Position numbers and translations under genes: made by a program. The notes below the pieces were generated by a model. The model searched no databases. It had not been told where the DNA came from and was given only the letters and a program-made list of their open reading frames with translations. From NCBI RefSeq assembly GCF_963678975.1, contig NC_089274.1, positions 22,157,133-22,221,132 on the forward strand: DNA of 64,000 bases, read 5' to 3'. The first letter of the stretch is position 1, and each line of letters begins with the position of its first letter. Below, in pieces: positions 48,974 to 62,083 of this stretch. Source of the DNA: Dysidea avara (Eukaryota > Porifera > Demospongiae > Dictyoceratida > Dysideidae).

Positions 48974-49249
48974 TATATAGGGAACCAAGTAAGCTGTGAT
49001 TGTGGGATTGAATTTTGCCAAACAAACTGTGATTGTGGGATTCAATTTTAATACATCAAACAGTAGTTTGATTTTATTATTGCTAATATAGCAATTTTAA
49101 GAGACTAGTGTTAATTATGTTACTTTAATTGCTACATTTACAAAGTAAAAAACAAACTACTGTTAATGTATTAAAATTGAATCCCACAATCACAGGTTGT
49201 TTGGCAGAATTCAATCCCACAATCACAGCTTGCTTGATTCCCTATATAA
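48974..49249. mobile_element. Long-armed palindromic MITE
   Basis: About 100-bp inverted arms starting TTATATAGGGAACCAAGTAA, each containing two tandem CTGTGATTGTGGGATT units, flank an AT-rich centre of about 75 bp. No ORF. The GATTGTGGG words link it loosely to 20110-20150 and 45265-45310. Confidence 0.85.
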
Positions 49250-49329
49250 GAGAAGAGGATAACAGTATAACATCAAAGAAATCTGATGATTTCTGGTTAT
49301 AGTGTGCACACCTATTAGGTATGCAATGT

Positions 49330-49458
49330 CTCAAGTTAACGAGATATATGCATGGGTGGCAGTGCGTATATCTTGATAACATTTTGAGTCAGTGCGATAT
49401 GTGATATATATGCACTGGCTTTCCTTTGATCTGAGGGTGTGAAAGTGGTACATATATA
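49330..49458. repeat. Right-hand terminal repeat of the palindrome cluster
   Basis: Contains gttaacgagatata, gcagtgcgtatatct, cattttgagtcagtgcgata, gcactggctttcctttgatc and tgtgaaagtggtac, in the same order as 45900-45990 and inverse to 45098-45140. It is the right-hand limit of the cluster that starts at 44410. Confidence 0.75.
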
Positions 49459-50710
49459 ATATGTCTTGTACATTTGACTCTACATAATTTTGTGCATACT
49501 GAAGCCAAGAAGAGTCTCAACTTATATGACACACATGCATGGACTGACAAAGAAATCATTTACGTGATCCATGTCAATAGAGGACTTGCATGCGTGAAGC
49601 AACGGTTGTTAGGCGGACATGTTTCGGGACAACTTTCTATGTCAGAATGAAGGTAATGAGATTTATAGTGGCACTGGGAAGTGGGGCTGGTTTTGAAATA
49701 GAAGATTTTATCATTGGCTTTGTGAAATAGGTGGCTAATTAAATTTCGATACCAATTCTAACTTCTTTACCTTTCTTAACGAGCTGGGTGGTATTTACAA
49801 CACAACTTAACACTGATTCGCTTCATTACAGCCTGTACCAAATCCTGAGAAAGCGCTTTTCAGCCACAACACTGTCCCAAAACATGGCCGACAGCTATGG
49901 TTGCTTAGCAATTACGATGATTTACGTCACACTGCAAGTCCTCTATTGCTGTTGCTCTATATATTGCGTCAACTAAAAAAAAATTGTGCATATAGCTAGC
50001 TATCTCTGGCTAACCAGATAGTGAGATTAATTGCAAGATGAGTTAACTTTGACATATAAGTTAGTTAATTTTAAGAGAATGTGTACACATTTTGCTATTC
50101 ATAGGTTAGTTTCCATAGCTACAGTAACAATATCACCATCAACAGACTACATAACTCGGAACTATGATGATAAGCCTCTCACAATGTATGTGTATATGGC
50201 ATAATCATTCAAAATCACTACTATGGACTTTGAGCTATATATATTTACCACAATAACACATTGGAACCATAGTTGTGCCCATAACCACTACATTCGCACA
50301 ATTTCAGAAGTGAACCTATGTGCCTACCCCCTCCCCCTTCCTTGATTCTGCAGTGAGTTTGTATACACATGCATTATTGTGGCTATGATGAACACTGAAT
50401 ACACAGCAACACCCACTTGACCACTTAATGAATGAATCATGAATATGGATCATGCATGCTTACAGGTGTAATGATCACGCTTAATGAGATGTGCTTTTTG
50501 GTAATTAATTAAGACAGCGATTACAAAAGTGACATGTTGACTTACTACTGCATTGTAAATCATGTATGGTAGAGCCATGTACATGACATCACCTTAAATA
50601 TACCACACACGCATGTACATTCATACACATGATGTAACTGTACAAATTGACCACTTTAAAAAAGGGAAAAGACTGTTTGGGAACATCCTGGCACACAGAA
50701 AGAGAAATAT
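49459..50710. other. Gene-free stretch
   Basis: No credible gene. 49560-49620 and 49850-49890 are less AT-rich but show no recognisable protein on either strand. Confidence 0.4.
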
Positions 50711-51082
50711 TTAAAGTATGTTGCATCCCACAACACTGGCACGAACCCTCATGGTGAACGGTTCTTCATTGTGAAGGATATTTATTGTGTATAGGGTTGC
50801 AAATGCTTGCCGATCATAGGTTGTTCCACGAATCTCCATGTTGTTAATAATGATACTGTAGCTGCCAGCACAACATGCCAGTGGGGCCTGTTGTAGTTGT
50901 TGTTGGTAGTCATTCTGAGCCCAGGCCTCGATGCTCTCTGCCACTTGAAGTAAAGTCTGTGTCCTGTCAGGGTTGAACCAGAAGTGTACCAGTACTTGAC
51001 TCTCCCTAGTCACCCAGGGCTTATCAGCATCTTGTTTGAAATGGGGAGTACAAGTTACAGATGAATACGCAACCTGAGCCAT
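50711..51082 (-). CDS. Hypothetical protein, 123 aa, unrecognised
   Basis: An uninterrupted ORF that stands out because it is free of simple repeats and has balanced amino-acid composition, several Trp and Cys, and no low-complexity stretch apart from YQQQLQQ (about 59-65). The start MAQVAYSSV follows TATCC. There is no signal peptide or membrane segment. Segments such as DKPWVTRESQVLVHFWF and LQVAESIEAWAQNDYQ suggest alternating strand and helix, but I do not recognise the family. It may be a complete small gene or a terminal exon. Two CACGTGATTC boxes lie about 280-320 bp upstream. No canonical poly(A) signal was seen in the next 70 bp. Confidence 0.55.
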   Translation of the reverse strand: MAQVAYSSVTCTPHFKQDADKPWVTRESQVLVHFWFNPDRTQTLLQVAESIEAWAQNDYQQQLQQAPLACCAGSYSIIINNMEIRGTTYDRQAFATLYTINILHNEEPFTMRVRASVVGCNIL

Positions 51083-51357
51083 GGATAGATCAGTGTATCT
51101 ATATAGCTACCACGATAGCGGCCGGTTTAGCTACTAGTATGTGGCTACCTATGATCATTATGCAAAAGATATAGTAACTAAACTATAATACGTATTGCTT
51201 ACCCGAAAAGATGTACTATTAGACGATGGTCGACGTGGATCAAAGCACTAAAGATCAAAAGTAAACACAGTAAAAGGTGAAACCGAGGTGAATTCCTTTG
51301 TAGACATGCAAGATATACGATAATTAACGGAATTAATTATCTAGCATAAAATCTTAT

Positions 51358-51402
51358 CACGTGATTCAGCAGGGTAGAAATCAGTTTTTTCAGCACGTGA
51401 TT
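51358..51402. promoter_or_regulatory. Paired CACGTGATTC boxes upstream of the 123-aa ORF
   Basis: Identical words at 51358-51367 and 51393-51402, 35 bp apart, lie 276-320 bp upstream of the ORF start on the opposite strand. Each contains the E-box CACGTG; use as a promoter element is an inference. 51403-51869 shows no gene. Confidence 0.4.
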
Positions 51403-51869
51403 CCAGCTATGAAGCTTAGCTACTAATAAAAGCAGCCAAACGCGCACATAAAAGTTGATTCAATATCCTAGATCTCAAAAGCATCCCAGCTGGGCTTTTC
51501 CACTTCATTGGACAATGCCGGCTTGCCGATATTGGAGTGAAAGATCGAGATAGCTACTCTACAACCTAATAAAACGGATTTGAGGTGGGGGTAGAGGGGC
51601 TTAGAATGTTTCACCCACCCTCCACCCTCCCCTCACCATACAACCACCTGATTGACTAACAACGCTAGTGTGCATGTGGTGCATACTGAGTCTGATAGTA
51701 TCAAAAATGCATTTCAGTCTCTCACAGTTATACATATATATATTTTTTGTCTTTGCCAGCCCACACGGGTGTTTATTCAGTTAACACTGCTCTGTGGTTG
51801 CATGCGACTGAGAATCACATCCACGTTCTTTTTCTTCATGTATATTTTCTCATTGCTTGGCAATAATAT

Positions 51870-52064
51870 CAGTGGCGGATCCAGGGGGGTTTCATTGGTT
51901 TCCACGGAAACCCCCTTTGAAAAATGATTGCGTAACAATTAAATGTTTTAATTATCGCGGCGTGCGTCTCGATCGAGATACTGTAATTAGAGCAGTCACA
52001 GTAGCTACTAAAGTAGTGTGTAGGAAGTTTTTAATATATTTTATGTACTATTACTAGGCTGTGA

Positions 52065-52103
<39 letters not shown>

Positions 52104-52218
52104 GTCTCACCTTACCAAACCAGACGATGTAGTGCAAACGTTTGCGTATCTCATGTCAATATATATCTCCACCTTCTAAACTGGAAACCCCCTTTATAAA
52201 TTCCTAGATCCGCCACTG
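51870..52218. mobile_element. hAT-like MITE
   Basis: 16-bp ends: CAGTGGCGGATCCAGG and, inverted, CAGTGGCGGATCTAGG. The interior matches 37942-38273 in order: a GTTTCC hairpin, a motif (51981-51992, partly decayed), GGCTGTGACC, about 34 T residues (52069-52102), and GGTCTCACC. Target copies are not convincing (AATAATAT against AATATGGT). Confidence 0.85.
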
Positions 52219-52250
52219 AATATGGTATCAGAAGTGCTAGCTATTATTTT

Positions 52251-52905
52251 TCATTATTATTATTATTATTACTTTACAGTGACCAGCACTGAAGGTCTGA
52301 CAGCAACATGTACTGCAGCCTTTGGATTACCTAACCTAACAGGAACTGGAGATTTTAAATGGTTACTTAACCTAGCTAAGGCCATCATTATTATGTTTCC
52401 TGTCACTGCCCACATCAACTTTTAGGTAGCCACACCAAATTTTAATTATTTGATTATAGGATCACGTGAATGCACTATTTCATGATAAAAGGAGGCACAG
52501 AGTGACCAAGTTTTAAGGTAAATGCATTAGCTGTGCATATCAACATAGCAGAAGGTTGGAAGACTTTCAAGTTCCTCTACTCTTAAGGTGCATGTGTGTG
52601 CAGTCCTGCCCTGGCAGCCTTCAAGATCGAGATACTCTAATAGAGCAGTCAAAGACTGAAATAATAAGAGTCAAGTGTATAATTAATAATCAATAATCGC
52701 CTCCCACCCGCATCAGTTTTTGTTCTATTGGGTGACGGGAAACAAGCAATATAATAATGATGGCCTAACAATAAGATGAAACAGAAAGGGCCAAAGAAAG
52801 GAAAAAGTTAAAATCCCTCCTACCTCAGGATTTGAACTGCAGGCCACCCAATGTCTAGTCAAGTGTCACCCTCAGTCTCCTCTAGGACCAGGAAAGATGG
52901 ATTTT
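52251..52905 (-). mobile_element. tRNA-type SINE interrupted by a Harbinger-like MITE
   Basis: Read on the minus strand from 52905. A tRNA-like head has a possible A box near TAGAGGAGACTGAGG and a B-box-like CAGTTCAAATCC at about 52850-52838. A body follows (GGCCCTTTCTGTTTCATCTT), then the shared 3' region TGCTGTCAGACCTTCAGTGC and a (TAA)n-type tail at about 52270-52251. The element at 52380-52765 splits it. A sister lies at 52925-53115 and a 3' fragment at 23231-23290. The tRNA parent cannot be told. Confidence 0.6.
52380..52765. mobile_element. Harbinger-like MITE with TAA target duplication and empty paralogous site
   Basis: The ends are GGCCATCATTATTATG and, inverted, GGCCATCATTATTATA, each followed inward by TTTCC-GTCAC. 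TAA lies on both sides (52377-52379 and 52766-52768). The neighbouring SINE copy reads CTAGTTAACAATAAG with one TAA where this copy has CTAGC-TAA-element-TAA-CAATAAG. It contains CTCTAATAGAG at 52635-52645. 386 bp, no ORF. Confidence 0.88.
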
Positions 52906-52924
52906 CTTCCTTTAAACCTAATTA

Positions 52925-53115
52925 TTTATCGTTATTAGTACTTTACAGTGACCAGCACTGAAGGTCTGACAGCAACATGTGCTGCAGCCTTAGGATTACC
53001 TACCCTAACAGGAACTGGAGACTTTAAATGATTACTTAACCTAGTTAACAATAAGGTGATACAGAAAAGGGCCAAAAAAAGGAAAAATCCCTCCTATCCC
53101 AGCTAGGATGCCAAT
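52925..53115 (-). mobile_element. tRNA-type SINE copy 2 (5'-truncated, uninterrupted)
   Basis: Matches 52251-52379 joined to 52766-52835: the words gtgaccagcactgaaggtct, ctaacaggaactggaga, aacaataag, acagaaa-gggccaaa and atccctcctac/t. It lacks the tRNA-like head, ending near 53115. It provides the empty site for the Harbinger-like MITE. Confidence 0.7.
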
Positions 53116-53429
53116 AGAAGCAATAGGTGCATGCAGTTGAATAAGATAGAAAGAGCAAGTATAGAAGAGCTGTTACCAATAAGAGATGGTCAAAAAAATT
53201 ATATTCTAGTTGTAGTATATGGTAGCAGATCTATAGAGTAATATTATCATGCACTTTTTCATAAAGCCATAGAACTTTCTACATAGCTAACTAAATAGTG
53301 CTTCTCAAGACATGCATTTTAAAGATATTGCAGATTTGACCTTTGATGGCCATTTTTGCACAGAAAATTGATCTTTTCTGTATTTAACTCCCTGAGAAAT
53401 TAATTAACTTGCTGATCAGTTTAATAGTG
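53116..53429. other. Gene-free stretch
   Basis: AT-rich, with no ORF, repeat boundary or motif that I can support. Confidence 0.4.
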
Positions 53430-54480
53430 TTGTTTCAGTTAACTGTAACTAAAACTAAAAGTACTTTTAGTAAGGTGAATATATTTAAGTTAACTAAAAC
53501 TAAAAACAAATTTATATTATTACTGAAACTATAACTAAAACCAAATCTATATTATTACTAAAACTAAAACTGCTTACAATATAGCAAGTTGATATTATTA
53601 TTAAAACTGTATCTGCTTGCTAAATGTATTTGATACTACCTCTAAAACTATATGCAACTAAAATATCTATATCATATAGTTACGTCAAGAGTACATAATA
53701 ATAGAAGAGGGCAAGAGTACATAATAATAGAAGAGGGAGGAGAGTGTCTAACTCTCAATATAGGCTGTACAAACGCACAGCGCTCAAACCCTCCTACTTC
53801 AATCCATAGAACAGCTAGCCATATATCAATACCTTTTTGTGAACAGAAGACTTAATATCTGTTGATTGAAGCAGTATAATGCTGAAGCCTACTTCAGAGG
53901 GCAGCGCCTATAATCGAGATAGCAGCGCCGTTTGTCACCTTTGGTGGCTATAGATGATTGCGTAATGTCTGAGCGCTGTGTGTTTGGCGAATCTATAGCA
54001 GTTAGACACTCTCCTCCCTCTTCTATTATTATGTACTCTTGGTTACGTACATACTATTAAATCTACAACTAATAAAAACTGTTTGACCAAAATTCACGAA
54101 CTCAGTAATGTAGGTAATTTGACAAGTCTTGTATAGTACAAAGATTTTGTATTACTAAGCTGGAAAAATGGTACTGAAATTATAACAAGAGTTTCATTCA
54201 CATAAAATATAGTCACTTGGTGCTTACTATTAAAGCTAAACAAGGTTTTCTTATGCACAACTAAAACTATAACTAAAAGGTTTTCAGATACATAACTAAA
54301 ACTGTAACTAAAACTAAAAGGTTTTCATGTTTTTAACTGTAACTATAACTAAAACTAAAACATCAAAGAGTGAATAACCATAACTAAATCAATAACTAAA
54401 AGGAATTAAGAAAGATTACTACAACTATAACTAAAACTAAAACTCCATACTAAAACAACACTAATCAGTTATAACTTGTC
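53430..54480. repeat. Degenerate (ACTAAA)n minisatellite, split in two
   Basis: 53430-53660 and 54060-54470 consist of variants of AACTAAAACTAAAA, ACTATAACTAAA and ACTGTAACT. The tract is interrupted by the transposon at 53686-54041. Confidence 0.8.
53686..54041. mobile_element. MITE with 41-bp terminal inverted repeats and 7-bp TSD
   Basis: Flanked by GTTACGT on both sides (53679-53685 and 54042-54048). The ends CAAGAGTACATAATAATAGA continue through GAGGGAGGAGAGTGTCTAACT at both termini. The left end carries a 31-bp tandem duplication of the terminus. 356 bp. The superfamily is uncertain. Confidence 0.88.
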
Positions 54481-54492
54481 TATAGGGTGATT

Positions 54493-55082
54493 CAGGGGTG
54501 GATATAGGATTTCCCAAAGGCTATAGTGGGGGGTTGAAAACTATTGCAACTGGTTAGTCGTGCGGTGTGAGAAGCACACTCAACATGAGGAGCATGCTTT
54601 ATCTAAGGGGCCTGGGGACATGCCCCCAAAGGATTTTGCAAATGTAGTTTTCTGAGATTGAACTTGGCAATAATATTGACTGAACCATGTGAGCCACTTT
54701 AACTACGTAAGTGAAATCATTATTTTCTAGTGGTAACTATAGCTTTCACATAAAGGGCACAGCATAAATGATGCAGAAGATGATCTTCAAGGGTCTAAGA
54801 GTTGATTTTTGTTCTTTATAGTTGAAAGAATTTGATGATGGACTTTCTATTAGAGTAGTTGACTGTTTTATTAGAGTATTTTGATGTTTAGCAGCAGTTT
54901 TACCCATTTTGTTGTTTCCTAGAAGAGATTAGCTATTCTCACTCTTTCCATGTATTCATTGCTCATGTATGCTTTTAGATGCAACTGCACCTGTACTATA
55001 GCTTCTACTTATTTTCTAGCTAGCAGTAGCAAATTTTTTTGGAGGGCGGGGCCCATGTACCCCTCCCCTAAATCCACCCTTG
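54493..55082. mobile_element. hAT-like element, decayed
   Basis: The ends are CAGGGGTGGATATAGG and, inverted, CAAGGGTGGATTTAGG. The interior has GAGGAGCATGC and GGGGCCTGGGGACATGCCCC, plus the motif doublet 54845-54876 (21-bp spacing). Target duplications are no longer recognisable. No transposase. Confidence 0.7.
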
Positions 55083-55633
55083 ATGGTTGTCTACCAGTTG
55101 CTAGGGGTGCAAATATGCACACTATGCATTTAGTAGAGCGGCTATGTGAAAAAATCATTTGCTTTTTGATAAAAGCACCAAACTTGGTGCAACATTTGCT
55201 TGAGATATATGGTGCCATTAAAATTATCAATCACATCATACTTAAATAATCTGACAAATAAAAGGAATAGAAAATGTATTTGGGGGAAGCCACATAAATA
55301 CTCAATAGTGAATAGAGTGAAACTTGGATCTGCAAAGACAAGCAAGGGATGGTCATATCCATGATACAAAAGCCTATCAAATCCAGGTCATTAACTTGCA
55401 ATGCTAAGAAGCATGGAGGGTCAAGGTATACAAAGTCATAGATATGCATTGTATTATTTCTATTGGATTGTGCCTGTACTTTCTGAGATATTGGCTCCAA
55501 TACAAGTGTTTAATAACAGTCTTTTTTATCACATATTGAAAGATTTTCTGATTGCACCTGTAAGTTAAAAAATACATCCATGCTAGCTTATTAAATGCAC
55601 TTGTATGGATTCCCGAGCAGTTAGAAATCATAC
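55083..55633. other. Gene-free stretch
   Basis: Overlapping ORFs on the minus strand (55142-55697) are AT-rich and lack any recognisable motif. Confidence 0.35.
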
Positions 55634-56030
55634 AGTACAATAGTACTGTATAGTAGGGACCACAAAGGAGTAGGCGTAGCCCACGAAATAACATCACCCA
55701 AAAACCAGCCTCAATTTTTGCTGATGATGAGGCTGTATTGGTTAGGCAAAACTAAGCCCAAACAAGCCTTTAGATCGACCCAAAATGCTTTCAACAAGTT
55801 ACTACAGAATTAAAAAATAAATAAAAAATAACGGAATTTCTAGTGACGGAGACTGACTGACTGACTGACTGACTGACTGACTGACTGACTGACTGAGTAA
55901 GTAACTGACTGATGCCTTCAGACTAGCGTAACTCAATAATGGCTGCAATAAGGCTATGGGCTTGATTTTTTCACTGTTGGACATCGCTTCAGCCTGAGAG
56001 GTGCCTTTTGGTATACTGCAGTATGTACAA
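55634..56030. mobile_element. Dispersed repeat starting AGTACTGTATAGTAGGGACC, with (ACTG)n
   Basis: The word tagtactgtatagtagggac and the following cacaaaggagtagg, ccca-gaaa and acatcaccca recur at 63002-63065. Here the repeat continues through a (GACT)n tract at 55851-55912 and a conserved-looking segment (actagcgtaactcaataatg). Element ends are not fixed. Confidence 0.6.
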
Positions 56031-56392
56031 TGCATTCTTCATGGACTTACTAGTGTCCATCCTTTGTGTCCCATTCATCTTTGCTAGCTTTACAGACTAA
56101 TACATATATAGCTAAACAGCTAAAGCTTAATTTACATATCTATGTAGTACATGGCATATATATATATAGCCATTCATTATTACCAGGGCTACCAGAGCTT
56201 TAGGATGTCATCACCAGGGCTAATTGTACTTTAGGCTGACAGATTGAGCTCCATACAGTATATCACACAGATAATATTTAAACAGATACTATATTGTATA
56301 CTATCTGGACATAGTATACAGAGTGTGTATATTGTTTCTGGATAAAACATCATTCATTGAAGGGCTGAGTAGCTTGAGTGTACACAGTACAT

Positions 56393-56648
<256 letters not shown>

Positions 56649-56649
56649 T

Positions 56650-57060
56650 AGAGCTAGAGAGGCAGTGGTTAAGGCACTGGCTTGGTAATCAAAAGTTCTA
56701 GATTTATTGTTCAGCTATGTCCAGTTCATGGTTGTTTTTGCTTGACCAAGACACTTTTCTCAAATTGCTCCAGTATACCCAGCTGGTAAATAGGGGACCT
56801 GGTAAGCAGCTTGCCCAGTTGTAACATCAGTGGGTTCACCGAGGAAACAAATGCCAACTGTCCATGTCTCACAAATGGGTGTAGATCCAGGTGGGACCTT
56901 GGGTGCCAATACCTTCACCTGTAAGACATGGTACAACCTCCTGTGGGTTACTAGCGCTTTTTATAGTGCCTGAGTAGTGCAAAGGTGTGTGCCAGTGCTG
57001 ATTTACTGAGTAGGCATGACCATGCTAGCAGCTCCGGTAGCTGGAGGCTTTACTTTTATT
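56650..57060 (+). mobile_element. tRNA-type SINE with DeuSINE-style body
   Basis: The head GGCAGTGGTTAAGGCACTGG fits an A box and GTTCTAGATTTATTG a weak B box 35-45 bp on. The body has TTGACCAAGACACTTTTCTC, ATTGCTCCAGTATACCCAGC and TAAATAGGGGACCTGG, words I know from invertebrate tRNA SINEs. The 3' part (CCAGGTGGGACCTTGGGTG, CTGTGGGTTACTAGCGC, GGCATGACCATGCTAGCAGC) recurs at 63790-63990. The ORF at 57016-57363 starts inside this element and is not a gene. 57061-57739 otherwise holds a decayed motif region at 57451-57520. Confidence 0.8.
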
Positions 57061-57739
57061 TCATGTGTGGTGTCAGGGAGATTGCATATTAAGTGCAAGC
57101 ATGTATGTTTGCATGTGACACAACACACACAAGAAAATCCTCAGCAGTCACAAGACATAATCATAATCCTAGAGCAATGGAATTGGGGTATCATCCACAC
57201 CGCATCACAGGGAAATGTATATAAGGCCTATAGTAACCCACAGGAAGTTGTGTTAAGTCTACAGCATTTGGAAACCAAAATCTGCCATGGAAGACAAGGA
57301 CAGTTGGATATTTGCTTCCCTGTTAATCCCTACATGGATAATATCAACTCTCCATTACTATAGCTAGGTATAGGTATTTAACACTAGGTTCCCATTCAAT
57401 ACAGCTGGGTAGATTGCTCCACTAGACTGGCTGCATGGTTTTTGGAACATACTGAGATCGAGATACACTGATATACAAAAGAGCAGTCAATCACTCCAAT
57501 AGAACAGTCACATTGATAAAATTGAGAGCAAAGTCATAATGAATGATGAAAATATATGTACAACAAAGCAATAACAAAAAGTGTAAGCATGTAAGCCCTA
57601 GGCAACATACAACCACAAATAGGACCACGAATGGAATCAATGTGTCAAGGAAAGGAAAAATACAAAAATAAAATTGTAAGATACAATATATAAGTACTTA
57701 TACTAATTAGTGTTCCACTCCTTACAATCTCTTGCCAGA

Positions 57740-58130
57740 AAAATTTAAATAGAAGCCAATAGCTATACTGGCAGAGGCAGCATCATCCAGACATTTCTTG
57801 ATGGAGGACTCAGGGTCAACTAGGGATGAACAAAATTTAATAAATTGAACAGATTCTTGATTGTAGAAAGCTGGCAGTGGCCCAGCACTGTTATCTCAAC
57901 TGTCTCATAGTAATTAGAGATGTTAACCAGGCAGTCAAATTCAGCCAGCAACTGAAGACATTCAACTTTATTCTGTTCAGTTGTCTCAGGCGGCTTGAAC
58001 TTGGAATATGCAGAGCAGAATCAAGAGGGCAAGTTAATTCCAGCAGGGAGATAGATGGGTTCTGGGAATTGTATATTACAATGTCTGTACGGTATGAAGT
58101 TATTAGTAGATCGGGTAAATTGATAGCTAC
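57740..58130 (-). pseudogene. Retroelement-like coding remnant
   Basis: On the minus strand one frame reads TDIVIYNSQNPSISLLELTC then PLDSALH (about 58085-58005). A second frame continues FDCLVNISNYYETVEITVLG (about 57940-57885) and a third NVWMMLPLP. Together they resemble the post-RT region found in some invertebrate retroelements. Stops and frameshifts separate them. The exact family is uncertain, and the plus-strand ORF at 57877-58137 is its shadow. Confidence 0.4.
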
Positions 58131-60848
<2,718 letters not shown>

Positions 60849-61677
60849 CAGTGGCGTAGTCAGGAATAAATTTTTACCGAGGCAAAGTTTATACATTGAC
60901 CTAATTGAAAGGGTCTACTTCTGACTCAAATGATTCACAAATACTTTCAAGTATGGGTGGTACAACATTTGCAAGTTGACTCTCTGGTTGGATGGAAGAA
61001 ACTGTTTCAGAAGACTCTGAGTATTTTTCACATGCCATAAGAAATGCTCCAGCGTTGTTAATGCTACAGTATACCATGCTTCAATTATTAAACTAGTTTA
61101 ATTGCATTCAACTGGCACAAAACTGAATTAATCCAGAGATAGTTTGAGTGGTCAGGCCATCCATGGACTGCAAGGAAGGTCATAGTCATGCACACTATAC
61201 TTGTTATTGATGTTTAAGTCAGAGATTATCTCTTTCATGTGATGCTCAACTGCATATGCTAAGCATGTCAAGCTAGGGACTCTGGGAAGTAATTTAATAC
61301 AATAATTTTTTTAAAATTTTTTTACCCTGATACGATAATCAATAATAAATGTAAATGATTCAGACCTAATGAGAACGGTGGCTAATCTGTACTGAATGCT
61401 CTATTAGAGTATATATTACGATGACTGCTCTATTAGAGTATCTTGATCTTTTACAGTGTATAGAATCTATGGCTGTAGTACTAACAAGCAGGGCAAGAGC
61501 CTATGGCTACGGTGACACGGTGCTGGACCACTTTTCAGCTACTTGAATTACAGTAATGCTGTCTAGTATAAATGTTTGAATAGAAAATCAAGAGTGTCTA
61601 AACTCGGGTCTGCTCAGCCAGCTGTTGGTTGTTGAGAATTAGCTGCCTCAGCTGCCTCAATGGTAGCTACGCCACTG
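60849..61677. mobile_element. hAT-like element
   Basis: The ends are CAGTGGCGTAGTCAGG and, inverted, CAGTGGCGTAGCTACC. The candidate target copies CACCTCAC (60841-60848) and AGCCTCAT (61678-61685) match at 5 of 8 positions, so the insertion is old. 829 bp with the motif doublet 61399-61438 (29-bp spacing) and no transposase. Confidence 0.8.
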
Positions 61678-62083
61678 AGCCTCATCCATTTATCAATGGA
61701 TGCACACAAATTCATGTCTGTTACTGTCTGCAAGCTTACATAGAGCCATGCTCACTAATCGAGTACAAGCTCTAGTCTAGTCTGTAAGCCACACCCATTT
61801 GCATGTGTGGAACCATGCTAATTCAAAGGTGTGTTTAAGTATTATCCACAAAGTCACACTTGGGTTGTCGAAACTTCAACAACTGCTATCAAAGCTTGAA
61901 CCTTAGGCACAAAAATAATATTGACAGAATTTAAATTGGGTGAATTGCCAATCTGCCAAATTTGGTTCACCACCAAATTTAATTGATATACAGCATACAT
62001 GATCATAGATTTGGAATGAATTCATCTATTGATTTCAAATGAAAACCAAGCTGTTTCTTTTAGCAAGACCTTTAATTTGAAAC
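61678..62083. other. Gene-free stretch
   Basis: No ORF and no delimitable repeat beyond the AATTGCCAAT/CAAATTTGG words at 61930-61985. Confidence 0.4.
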
